Position numbers and translations under genes: made by a program. A DNA stretch of 64,000 nucleotides. Origin: Streptomyces sp. NBC_01235 (GTDB taxonomy: Bacteria; Actinomycetota; Actinomycetes; Streptomycetales; Streptomycetaceae). The stretch covers positions 2,418,001-2,482,000 of the forward strand of contig NZ_CP108513.1 of the NCBI RefSeq assembly GCF_035989285.1, given 5' to 3'. The notes beneath the pieces were generated by a model that was not told where the DNA came from, made no database searches, and was given only the letters and a program-made list of their open reading frames with translations. This document shows positions 38,359-46,241 of this stretch, piece after piece (within the stretch, counting starts at the first letter, position 1; each line of letters begins with the position of its first letter).

Positions 38359-39885
38359 TCATGCCGCCTCCGTGCGGTCCGCCGCCATCCCCGCGGCGTC
38401 CAGCAGGGCGGTGCCGACGATGAGGTCGGCGCCACCGAACTCGGGGTCGTCCAGTTCCGTCCCGTCGTCCACGGCGAACAGCAGCTTCTGCTCGCCCTGG
38501 CGGTAGGCGGTACCGACCGCCGGGCTGGCCGCGTGCACCGCCAACAGCGCCACCAGATAGGGCAGATCGGCATCCAGATCACGCGCTTGAGCCAGCAGCC
38601 CCGACAGCCGGCGCGGCGCGTCCGCGGGCAGGTCGAGCAACTCCATCGCCGCGGCCAACTGCTCCTCGCTGAACCGGCTGTCGTCCGGCGTCGCGATGAG
38701 ATCCGGCTCCGGCATCTCCGCCCCGAGGTGCTCCCGTTCCACCGGCGGCGTCAGCAGCAGGTCGACGAGGTCGCCCACCCGCACCGACACCGGCGTACGC
38801 AGTCCGGTGCCGCGGGCGAAGAACGCGTCGGTGACCCGGACCGCCTGCTCCAGCGGCAACGGCAGCACGGGCGCGACGAGGTGCCCGTACAGGTCGATCC
38901 CCGACGACGTCATGGGCGTGGCGAAGGCCTGCCGGTCCTGCTCGGCGCGGAACAGCGGGCCGGCCTCCAGCAGCCGGGACTGCAGCTGCGTGTGCCGGCG
39001 GATGCAGTCCTTGACGATGTCGACGAGTTCGGCCGCCCGCCGCTTGTTCTCCGCGTCCTCGATCTCGTCGCGGGCCTTGCGGATGTTGGTGAGGATCGCG
39101 TTCTCGTGGCGGTAGCGGTCCGCGACGTGGTCGAGGGCCTCGGCGATCATGTCGGGCACGGAGTTGAGCCAGTCCACCGCGCGCACGTTGCGCCGGGTGG
39201 CCTCCAGGGCGCGGCGCAGCGTCTCCGAGTACTGCACGGTGCGGTAGCGGGCCTGCTCGGCGGCCAGCTGGGCGTCGGCGAGGCGGCCGCGGCGGATGAG
39301 CACCTCGAGCTTGACCTCGGCGGCGATCTGCGCGCTGGTGACGTCGGTGTCGAGGGCGCCGACGAGGACGTTGACCGCCTCGTCGGTCGTGCGGAGGTAG
39401 ACCGCGCCGCCGTAGCCGGGGATCTCCTCGATCAGCTTGAAGTCGTAGTCGCGGCGCACGTACGTGCCGTCCGGCGCGAAGGTGCCGTAGGCGGCACGGA
39501 AGCCGCGGTCGACGCTGCCGACGTTGATCAGGTTCTCCAGGACCCAGCGGGCCACCCGCTCGTGCTCGGCGACGGGCCGCCGCGGGGCCTGTGCGGCGAT
39601 GCGCGGCAGGAGACGGGCCACTATCTGGTCGTGGTCGGCGCCGGTGTCGAAGTCCATGTTGAGCGTGACGAGGTCGATGGCGGCGAGGGCGATCTCCGCC
39701 ATGCCGTAGACCGAGTACTCACCGGCGAGATTGGCCTTGCGTGCGTCGAGGTCGTGGATCGGCGCGGTGCAGGCGAGCGCGCGCAGCCGCCGCGCCAGCC
39801 CCTCGTCGGCGGCCGGACCCAGTGCGGGGCGCGGCCCCGCGCTGAGCTGGGGCGGAACACGGTCCGTCGAAGCAGGCGAAGTCAC
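38359..39885 (-). CDS. Kleisin-like (MksF/JetA-type) protein of the condensin-like operon
   Basis: 508 residues. An N-terminal winged-helix-like region (about 55-170, SVYGMAEIALAAIDLVTLNM and RWVLENLINVGSVDRGF) is followed by helical, charged segments (about 190-350, LADAQLAAEQARYRTVQYSE and KARDEIEDAENKRRAAELVD). A C-terminal globular part follows (EEQLAAAMELLDLPADAPRR). A winged helix plus long helices ahead of a KITE-like and an SMC-like gene is the MukF/MksF/JetA layout. I do not recognise DUF3375 or other named JetA signatures. The start is the GTG at 39885; the frame upstream of it is not protein-like. Confidence 0.6.
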   Translation of the reverse strand: MTSPASTDRVPPQLSAGPRPALGPAADEGLARRLRALACTAPIHDLDARKANLAGEYSVYGMAEIALAAIDLVTLNMDFDTGADHDQIVARLLPRIAAQAPRRPVAEHERVARWVLENLINVGSVDRGFRAAYGTFAPDGTYVRRDYDFKLIEEIPGYGGAVYLRTTDEAVNVLVGALDTDVTSAQIAAEVKLEVLIRRGRLADAQLAAEQARYRTVQYSETLRRALEATRRNVRAVDWLNSVPDMIAEALDHVADRYRHENAILTNIRKARDEIEDAENKRRAAELVDIVKDCIRRHTQLQSRLLEAGPLFRAEQDRQAFATPMTSSGIDLYGHLVAPVLPLPLEQAVRVTDAFFARGTGLRTPVSVRVGDLVDLLLTPPVEREHLGAEMPEPDLIATPDDSRFSEEQLAAAMELLDLPADAPRRLSGLLAQARDLDADLPYLVALLAVHAASPAVGTAYRQGEQKLLFAVDDGTELDDPEFGGADLIVGTALLDAAGMAADRTEAA

Positions 39886-39988
39886 GGTGCACAGACTAGG
39901 TCCTCGGTCTGACATCGACCCAAACGACGCAGAAGCGACCGTCGTCACAGAGGCGCGAGACAACCTCGGTCGCCACGGGAGGGGGCCG

Positions 39989-40696
39989 TCACTCGCCGTC
40001 GGAAGGCTCGTCGTCCGTCCGTCGCCGGTAGACGTCGGCCACCCGGGCCAGCGAGTCGGCCAGGTACGCCTCGAGCAGTTTCTCCGCCGTCTGCTTGTCG
40101 CCGGCCTCCAGGGCCTGGAGGATCTGGCGGTTGCGCTGGAGGTAGGGCTCGTGCAGTCGGCGCGGTTCGCCGACGAGGTGGAAGGCGAGGCGCAGCTCGG
40201 CGAAGACACTGCGCATCAGCTCGTCGGTGCGGGCGCTTCCGGCCAGGGCCACGAGTTCCCGGTGGAAGTGGAAGTTGGCGGTGCCCAGTCCTTTCCAGTC
40301 ATTGTCGACGGCCGCCACCTGGCCCTCCGTGACGCTCGCCCGGAGGCCGTCCAGCGCGTACGGCGGCTCCCCGAGCCCGCGCACCACGGCGCACTCGACG
40401 AGCGTGCGCGTCCGGTAGATGTCCTTGACGTCCTCGATGGTCACGACCCGGACGAACACTCCCCGGTTCAACTCGTGGACGAGCAGGCGCTCGTGGGTGA
40501 GCAGCCGGAACGCCTCGCGCAGCGTGTTGCGGGAGACCCCGAGCGCGCCGCCGATGCTGTCCTCCGACAATCGCGTCCCAGGCGTGAAATAGCCCTCGGC
40601 GATGCGGCTCCTGAGGATGTCCGAAACCCGTTCGGCCGTGCTCGTGCGGCCCAGGAGGGCGCGGTCGTCGGCCAGTCCCGCCAGCTGCTCTGCCAT
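39989..40696 (-). CDS. GntR-family transcriptional regulator, FadR/FCD subfamily
   Basis: 235 residues. The N-terminal winged helix (about 20-85) reads ILRSRIAEGYFTPGTRLSED and GALGVSRNTLREAFRLLTHE. The C-terminal all-helical FCD ligand domain (about 95-225) carries TANFHFHRELVALAGS with metal/ligand-binding histidines and LEAYLADSLARVADVYR. FCD regulators respond to carboxylic acids. It is divergent from the MFS-DUF1445-pxpABC operon, with a perfect 19-bp palindrome between them, so it probably represses those genes with 5-oxoproline or a related acid as inducer. Confidence 0.92.
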   Translation of the reverse strand: MAEQLAGLADDRALLGRTSTAERVSDILRSRIAEGYFTPGTRLSEDSIGGALGVSRNTLREAFRLLTHERLLVHELNRGVFVRVVTIEDVKDIYRTRTLVECAVVRGLGEPPYALDGLRASVTEGQVAAVDNDWKGLGTANFHFHRELVALAGSARTDELMRSVFAELRLAFHLVGEPRRLHEPYLQRNRQILQALEAGDKQTAEKLLEAYLADSLARVADVYRRRTDDEPSDGE

Positions 40697-40744
40697 GCCC
40701 GGAATTCAACCGCAGACACGAGAACGAAACAACATGGGTATTGA

Positions 40745-40763
40745 AGGATCGTTCAACGATCCT
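40745..40763. promoter_or_regulatory. 19-bp perfect palindrome, candidate GntR operator
   Basis: AGGATCGTT-C-AACGATCCT is a perfect 9+1+9 inverted repeat in the 172-bp region between the GntR gene (start 40696) and the MFS gene (start 40869). It lies about 105 bp before the MFS ATG and 48 bp before the GntR ATG, suitable for control of both promoters. FCD-type GntR operators are typically short palindromes of this form. Confidence 0.8.
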
Positions 40764-40868
40764 CTACCTTCCTTTCCAGGCACCGCCCCGTCCCCACCGC
40801 GGCGACCCGCCTTCCGCACGGCACGGCTCACTCCCAGCACCCTCCGTCCTCCGTCAGCGAGGTGCCCC

Positions 40869-42170
40869 ATGAGCACGACCCCTCCACCGCAGGCCCCGAC
40901 CACCGACGCCCGCGCCACGACGACCGAACACACCCCCGACGACGGCGCGCTGGCCTGGCTGCGCGCCCTCGGTCCGCGTGGCCGGCGCGCCTTCGCCGGC
41001 GCGTTCGGCGGCTACGCCCTCGACTCCTACGACTACTTCACGCTGCCGCTGAGCATGGTCGCGCTGGCGGCGTACTTCGGTCTGGACAGCGGCCAGACCG
41101 GCCTGTTCACCACCGTCACCCTGGTCGCCTCCGCGATCGGCGGCGCCGTGGCGGGCGTCCTGGCCGACCGGATCGGCCGGGTCAGGGCCCTGATGATCAC
41201 GGTGATCACCTACGCGGTCTTCACCGTCGCCTGCGGCTTCGCGCCCACCTACGAGACGCTGCTGGTCTTCCGGTCCCTCCAGGGCCTTGGCTTCGGCGGC
41301 GAGTGGGCGGTCGGCGCGATCCTGGTCGCCGAGTACGCGAGCGCGAAGCACCGGGGCCGCACCCTCGGCGCGATCCAGAGCTCGTGGGCCGTCGGCTGGG
41401 GCCTCGCGGCCCTCGCGTACACGCTGGTCTTCTCGTTCTTCGGCGACGATATGGCCTGGCGGGTGATGTTCTGGACGGGCGCCCTGCCCGCGCTGCTCGT
41501 CGTATGGATGCGGCGGCGGGTGCAGGACGCCCCGCGGGCCACGGCCGCACGCGAACAGAGTGCCGAGAAGGGCTCGTTCCCGGCGATCTTCAAGGGTCCG
41601 CTGCTGCGGACGACGCTCTTCGCGGGCCTGCTCTCCACCGGTGTGCAGGGCGGCTACTACACCCTGGCGACCTGGGTGCCGACCTACCTGAAGTCGGAGC
41701 GAGGCCTGTCGGTGGTGGGCACCGGCGGCTATCTCACCTTCCTGATCTCGGGCGCCTTCCTCGGTTACCTGACCGGCGGCTATCTCACCGACCGGTTGGG
41801 CCGACGCCGCAACATCTGGCTGTTCGCCCTGCTGTCGGCGGTGTGCATCCTGGCGTACGCGAACATCCCGAGCGGCGCGGACACCCTGCTCCTCGTGCTC
41901 GGCTTCCCGCTCGGGTTCTGTATGTCGGCGATCTTCAGTGGCTTCGGGTCCTACCTGAGCGAGCTGTATCCGACCGCCCTGCGCGGCACGGGACAGGGCT
42001 TCACCTACAACACCGGCCGCGCCGTGGGCGCCGTCTTCCCCACCACGGTCGGCTTCCTGGCCGACAGCTGGGGCGTGGGCGGTGCGCTGGTCTTCGGCGC
42101 GATCGGCTACGCCATCGCCGCCCTGGCGCTGCTGGGTCTGCCGGAGACGCGTGGAAAGGAACTGGAGTGA
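40869..42170 (+). CDS. MFS transporter of the organic-acid (AAHS/MhpT-like) type
   Basis: 433 residues with 12 predicted helices. [20 protein letters not shown] in helix 1 includes the D-x-x-D region of acid:proton symporters, and [14 protein letters not shown] is the loop 2-3 motif. [20 protein letters not shown] and [20 protein letters not shown] are typical of carboxylate transporters. It heads an operon with a hydro-lyase and 5-oxoprolinase subunits, so uptake of 5-oxoproline or a precursor is inferred. The ATG at 40869 has GAGG seven bases before it. Its stop overlaps the next GTG (GTGA). Confidence 0.9.
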   Translation: MSTTPPPQAPTTDARATTTEHTPDDGALAWLRALGPRGRRAFAGAFGGYALDSYDYFTLPLSMVALAAYFGLDSGQTGLFTTVTLVASAIGGAVAGVLADRIGRVRALMITVITYAVFTVACGFAPTYETLLVFRSLQGLGFGGEWAVGAILVAEYASAKHRGRTLGAIQSSWAVGWGLAALAYTLVFSFFGDDMAWRVMFWTGALPALLVVWMRRRVQDAPRATAAREQSAEKGSFPAIFKGPLLRTTLFAGLLSTGVQGGYYTLATWVPTYLKSERGLSVVGTGGYLTFLISGAFLGYLTGGYLTDRLGRRRNIWLFALLSAVCILAYANIPSGADTLLLVLGFPLGFCMSAIFSGFGSYLSELYPTALRGTGQGFTYNTGRAVGAVFPTTVGFLADSWGVGGALVFGAIGYAIAALALLGLPETRGKELE

Positions 42171-43021
42171 ACCGTCCGATCCTCACGCAGGACTGCCGTC
42201 CGCCCCGCACCGAAGACCCTCCCGTCACTCTCGTCGACGAGCACGCGCACGCGTGGAGCCCCGAAACCGCCCGGGCCCGCTTCCGGGCGGGGCTGGCGGG
42301 CCCCACGGCCGGGGTCGCGGCGGGCCACACCCAGGTCAACCTCATCTCGGTGCCCGCGGACTGGGCGTACGACATGCTCCTGTTCTGCCAGCGCAACCCC
42401 AAGCCCTGTCCCGTCCTCGACGTCACGGACGCCGGTTCCTGGACGACCGTGCTGGCCGAGGGCGCGGACCTGCGCACCGATCTGCCGCGCTACCGGGTGT
42501 GGGCGGACGGGGAGCTGGTGGACGAGCCGACGGACGTGCGCGCGTACTGGCGTGACGACCTGGTGTCGTTCCTGATCGGCTGCAGCTTCACCTTCGAGTG
42601 GGCGCTGTCCGGGGCGGGCGTGCCGATCCGCCACGTCGAGCAGGGACGCAACGTCCCGATGTACGTGACGAACCGTCAGTGCCGGTCCGCCGGGCGGCTG
42701 CACGGCCCCATGGTGGTGTCCATGCGGCCGGTGCCGCCGCAGCACCTCGCGGCGGCGATCCGGGAGAGCAGTCTGCTCCCGGCGGTGCACGGCAGCCCCG
42801 TACACTGCGGCGATCCGTCGGGACTGGGCATCGACGACCTCGGCCGGCCCGACTTCGGCGACCCGGTGGACGCCGCGCCGGACGACATCCCGGTGTTCTG
42901 GGCCTGCGGTGTGACCCCGCAGGCCGCGGTGATGGCCTCGCGCCCGCCGTTCGCCCTCACCCACGCCCCGGGACAGATGTTCCTCACCGACGCCCGCGAC
43001 GAGCAGTACCGCGTGGCCTGA
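42167..43021 (+). CDS. DUF1445 putative hydro-lyase (D-glutamate cyclase-like)
   Basis: 284 residues with the DUF1445/YcsI-family pattern. [20 protein letters not shown] and [20 protein letters not shown] lie near the N-terminus. [31 protein letters not shown] and [20 protein letters not shown] lie in the conserved core. Related enzymes interconvert D-glutamate and 5-oxo-D-proline, which would feed the PxpABC enzyme encoded next. The GTG at 42167 overlaps the transporter stop, and GGAAAGGA lies just before. Activity is inferred from family and context. Confidence 0.88.
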   Translation: MNRPILTQDCRPPRTEDPPVTLVDEHAHAWSPETARARFRAGLAGPTAGVAAGHTQVNLISVPADWAYDMLLFCQRNPKPCPVLDVTDAGSWTTVLAEGADLRTDLPRYRVWADGELVDEPTDVRAYWRDDLVSFLIGCSFTFEWALSGAGVPIRHVEQGRNVPMYVTNRQCRSAGRLHGPMVVSMRPVPPQHLAAAIRESSLLPAVHGSPVHCGDPSGLGIDDLGRPDFGDPVDAAPDDIPVFWACGVTPQAAVMASRPPFALTHAPGQMFLTDARDEQYRVA

Positions 43022-43041
43022 GAAGGAGACACGAAACAACC

Positions 43042-43818
43042 ATGACCGCGACGACCGCGACGACCGCGATCGATCTGAACGCCGACCTCGGCGAGGGCTT
43101 CGGCCGCTGGCAGCTGACCGACGACGAGCAACTGCTGTCCGTCGTCAGCAGCGCCAACGTGGCCTGCGGCTTCCACGCCGGGGACGCGGCCACCATGCGG
43201 CGGGTGTGCGAGCTGGCGGCCGAGCGGGGTGTCACGATCGGCGCGCAGGTCTCCTACCGGGACCTGGCCGGGTTCGGGCGGCGCGCCATGGACGTACCGA
43301 GCGCCGAACTGGCCGCCGAGGTGGCGTACCAGATCGGCGCCCTGGAGGTGTTCGCCCGGGCGGCGGGGGCGCGCGTGGCGTACGTGAAGCCGCACGGCGC
43401 GCTCTACAACCGGGTCGTGCACGACGAGGAGCAGGCCGGCGCGGTGGTCGACGGGGTCCTCCTCGCCGACGCCGCGCTGCCCGTGCTCGGCCTGCCCGGC
43501 TCGCGTCTGCTGGAGCTGGCCCGCAAGGCGGGGCTGCCGACCGTCCCGGAGGCCTTCGCGGACCGCGCGTACACCGAGGAGGGCACGCTCATGCCGCGCG
43601 GCCGGGCCGGGGCGGTGGTCAGCGACCCGGACGCCGTCGTGGAACGGTCGGTGAGCCTGGCCCGCCTCGGACGGGTCACCTCCCACGCGGGGTCCTCCAT
43701 CGAGGTACGCGCACGTTCCCTGTGCCTGCACGGCGACACGCCCGGCGCGGTGGAGCTGGCCCGCAGGGTCCGGCGCCGTCTGGAGCAGTCGGGCGTGCGG
43801 GTGGAGGCCTTCGCATGA
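43042..43818 (+). CDS. pxpA: 5-oxoprolinase subunit PxpA (LamB/YcsF family)
   Basis: 258 residues of the LamB/YcsF family: IDLNADLGEGFGRWQLTDDE at the N-terminus, NVACGFHAGDAATMRR (metal/catalytic His), VTIGAQVSYRDLAGFGRR and VKPHGALYN. With PxpB and PxpC it hydrolyses 5-oxoproline to glutamate using ATP. The ATG at 43042 follows AAGGAGA by 12 bases, slightly long. It is coupled to pxpB by an ATGA overlap. Confidence 0.95.
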   Translation: MTATTATTAIDLNADLGEGFGRWQLTDDEQLLSVVSSANVACGFHAGDAATMRRVCELAAERGVTIGAQVSYRDLAGFGRRAMDVPSAELAAEVAYQIGALEVFARAAGARVAYVKPHGALYNRVVHDEEQAGAVVDGVLLADAALPVLGLPGSRLLELARKAGLPTVPEAFADRAYTEEGTLMPRGRAGAVVSDPDAVVERSVSLARLGRVTSHAGSSIEVRARSLCLHGDTPGAVELARRVRRRLEQSGVRVEAFA

Positions 43819-44447
43819 GCCTGCGCGTCCTGCCCGTCGGCGACGACGCCCTGCTCGTCGAGGTGGCCTCGGGTGCGGAGGCCGAGGCCCTGCACGCGGA
43901 GCTGCTGCGCCGTCGCGCGGCCGGTCTGCTCGATGCCCGCGAGATCGTCCCGGCGGCCCGCACCGTACTCCTGGACGGCCTGACCGACCCCGGCCGGCTG
44001 GCGTCCGAGCTGGCCGCCTCCGAGATACCGCCCGCTCCCCCGCGGGAGCAGGACGTCGTGGAGATCCCCACGCGTTACGACGGCCCGGACCTGTCCGAGG
44101 TCGCAGCCCACTGGGGTGTCCCGGAGCAGGAAGTGGCCCGCATCCACGCGGCCGCCGAGTTCCGGGTCGCCTTCTGCGGGTTCGCGCCCGGCTTCGGCTA
44201 TCTCACCGGCCTGCCCGCGCGTTACGACGTCCCGCGCCGGGCCACCCCGCGCACCGCCGTACCGGCGGGTTCGGTGGCGCTGGCGGGACCGTACACGGGT
44301 GTGTACCCGCGTTCGTCGCCGGGCGGCTGGCGGCTGATCGGCACCACGGAGGCGGTGTTGTGGGACCACGCGCGCGCACCTGCCGCACTTCTCGCGCCGG
44401 GCACGCGCGTGCGCTTCGTCCCGGCGGGCCCGGTGGGAGCGGCATGA
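43815..44447 (+). CDS. pxpB: 5-oxoprolinase subunit PxpB (KipI-like carboxyltransferase subdomain)
   Basis: 210 residues of the AHS1/KipI family. It begins LRVLPVGDDALLVEV and contains FCGFAPGFGYLTGLP, VPRRATPRTAVPAGSVALAG and YPRSSPGGWRLIGTT, all diagnostic. It forms a heterodimer with PxpC (KipA-like) that phosphorylates 5-oxoproline. Its ATG overlaps the pxpA stop and its own stop overlaps the pxpC start, so the three subunits are translationally coupled. Confidence 0.95.
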   Translation: MSLRVLPVGDDALLVEVASGAEAEALHAELLRRRAAGLLDAREIVPAARTVLLDGLTDPGRLASELAASEIPPAPPREQDVVEIPTRYDGPDLSEVAAHWGVPEQEVARIHAAAEFRVAFCGFAPGFGYLTGLPARYDVPRRATPRTAVPAGSVALAGPYTGVYPRSSPGGWRLIGTTEAVLWDHARAPAALLAPGTRVRFVPAGPVGAA

Positions 44448-45313
44448 ACGACCGCGCGCTCTGCGTCGTCCGCGCCGGGGCGCTCACCACCGTCCAGGAC
44501 CGGGGCCGTCCCGGACACGCGCACCTGGGCGTGCCCCGTTCCGGTGCGCTGGACGTTCCCGCGGCGGCCCTCGTCAACCGGCTGGTGGGCAACCCGCCCG
44601 ACGCGGCCGTCCTGGAGACCACCCTCAACGGCTGTGCCCTCAGGCCGCGTTCCGACGTGAGGGTCGCGGTCGGGGGCGCGCCCTGCCGGGTCACGGTGGA
44701 CGGCCGGCCGGCCGCCTGGGGCGCACCCGTGCGCGTGCCGGCCGGGGCGGTGCTGGACGTCGGACCGGCCGTCTCCGGGGTACGCGGTTATGTGGCCGTG
44801 GCCGGGGGCATCGCCGTCGAGCCGGTCCTCGGCAGCCGCTCCACGGACCTGCTCTCGGGCCTGGGCCCCGCCCCGCTCACGGCCGGCACGGTCCTGCCTC
44901 TGGGACATGAACTCGCCCCGCACGCGCGCGTGGACGTCGCTCCGCAGCCCGCGCCCCCGGCCGAACTCGTCCTGCGGGTGACGCTCGGCCCACGCGAGGA
45001 CTGGTTCACCCCGGACGCGGTCCGCGCCTTCACCTCGCGCACGTTCCACGTGGCCTCGGCGAGCAACCGCATCGGGCTGCGCACCGAGGGGCCCGCCCTG
45101 GAGCGTGTGCTGAGCGGGGAGCTCGCGAGCGAGGGCATGGTCCTGGGCGCCGTACAGGTGCCGCCCGCCGGCCGGCCGGTGGTCTTCCTGGCCGACCACC
45201 CGACCACCGGGGGCTACCCGGTGATCGGGGTCGTCCGCGCGGCCGACCTCCCGGCCGCCGCCCAGGCCGCACCGGGAACGCCGGTCCGCTTCGTGGCCGT
45301 ACGCCGACGGTGA
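44444..45313 (+). CDS. pxpC: 5-oxoprolinase subunit PxpC (KipA-like biotin-dependent carboxyltransferase fold)
   Basis: 289 residues of the AHS2/KipA family. VVRAGALTTVQDRGRPGHAH, GVPRSGALDVPAAALVNRLV and ASNRIGLRTEGPALERVLS are characteristic, and GGYPVIGVVRAADLPAAAQA is the C-terminal family motif. It is the partner of PxpB in the ATP-dependent 5-oxoprolinase. It is the last gene of the operon and is convergent with the SGNH hydrolase gene 31 bp beyond. Confidence 0.95.
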   Translation: MNDRALCVVRAGALTTVQDRGRPGHAHLGVPRSGALDVPAAALVNRLVGNPPDAAVLETTLNGCALRPRSDVRVAVGGAPCRVTVDGRPAAWGAPVRVPAGAVLDVGPAVSGVRGYVAVAGGIAVEPVLGSRSTDLLSGLGPAPLTAGTVLPLGHELAPHARVDVAPQPAPPAELVLRVTLGPREDWFTPDAVRAFTSRTFHVASASNRIGLRTEGPALERVLSGELASEGMVLGAVQVPPAGRPVVFLADHPTTGGYPVIGVVRAADLPAAAQAAPGTPVRFVAVRRR

Positions 45314-45344
45314 CGCCGCCGTCGCCGACGACGCCCAGGGCGCC

Positions 45345-46241
45345 TCAGGCGGCGTCCGGCTGCCGTTCCGCCACGGACAGCGCGGCGAGCGCGGCGGACA
45401 CCGCCGTGGAGGCCCGCAGGTCGAGCCGGGCGCTCGTGCCCCGCGCGCGGTGACGCATCTCGTCGGCGGCCAGGGTGAGCAGTTGCGGGAGCAGGTCGGT
45501 GCAGCGCCGGGCCACCCAGCCGGTGCCCGCGGTAGCCAGCCACCACAGGCTCGCCGAGGTCGTGGGCGCCGGGAACTCGGGGTCGGGCGAGGGCGCGGGC
45601 CCGGTCGCGAGGCCCGCCTGAGCCAGCAACGCGTGGAAGCGCACGGCCAGTTGCCGGTGCCCCCGTTCGCCGGGGTGGAGCCGGTCCGCGCTCCACATCG
45701 CCCGGTCGGTGAGCCAGGCGCCCTCCGAGGCGTGCAGGTGGACGGCGCCGTAACGCTCGGAGAGGGCGTGGACGACGGTGTTCACGGCGCGCTGCCGCCG
45801 GGCCAGCGGTCGGGCGAGGGCTCCGGGCAGCCCGAGGGTCCCGCCCGGGTCGGGCAGGCACGCGGTGAGCAGGACCGCCCCCTGCTCGGCGAAGGCGCCG
45901 TACACCGTGTCGAGCCGGGCGGCCACGGCATGGATGTCGAAGGTGCAGCGCAGGGTGTCGTTGACGCCGACGACGACGGAGACGATGTCGGGCCGCAGCT
46001 CCAGCCCGGCCGGGAGCTGCCGTTCGAGCACGTCCCGCGTCTGCGCCCCGCTGACCGCGAGGTTGGTGAACTCCACGGCCGCGGCGGGCCCTTCGCCGCC
46101 GTCGGCCCCTTCGAGTGTTTCGGCTTCCTTGGCGAGCCCCCCGGCGAGCAGCGCGGCCCAGCCGCGCCACCCGTCGTCCACGGGATCCCCCACGCCCTCG
46201 GTGAGCGAGTCCCCGAGGGCGACGAAGCGGACGCGTCTCAT
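45345..46241 (-). CDS. SGNH/GDSL-family hydrolase
   Basis: 298 residues. The SGNH hydrolase blocks are FVALGDSLTEGVGD (block I Ser), TNLAVSGAQ (block II Gly), VVVGVNDTL (block III Asn) and SADRLHPGERGHRQLA (block V Asp-x-x-His). The last 90 residues are an extra helical tail (LLPQLLTLAADEMRHRARGT). No signal peptide is visible, so it is probably a cytoplasmic esterase or lipase-like enzyme. The ATG at 46241 overlaps the stop of the glycosyltransferase gene upstream. Context suggests it acts on a glycolipid or acylated glycan. Confidence 0.9.
   Translation of the reverse strand: MRRVRFVALGDSLTEGVGDPVDDGWRGWAALLAGGLAKEAETLEGADGGEGPAAAVEFTNLAVSGAQTRDVLERQLPAGLELRPDIVSVVVGVNDTLRCTFDIHAVAARLDTVYGAFAEQGAVLLTACLPDPGGTLGLPGALARPLARRQRAVNTVVHALSERYGAVHLHASEGAWLTDRAMWSADRLHPGERGHRQLAVRFHALLAQAGLATGPAPSPDPEFPAPTTSASLWWLATAGTGWVARRCTDLLPQLLTLAADEMRHRARGTSARLDLRASTAVSAALAALSVAERQPDAA

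Noticed and set aside
32724..39885. Calling the condensin-like operon a complete Wadjet defence system
   Set aside because: No JetD/MksG-type TOPRIM nuclease gene is adjacent, and I could not match the first two proteins to named Jet families.
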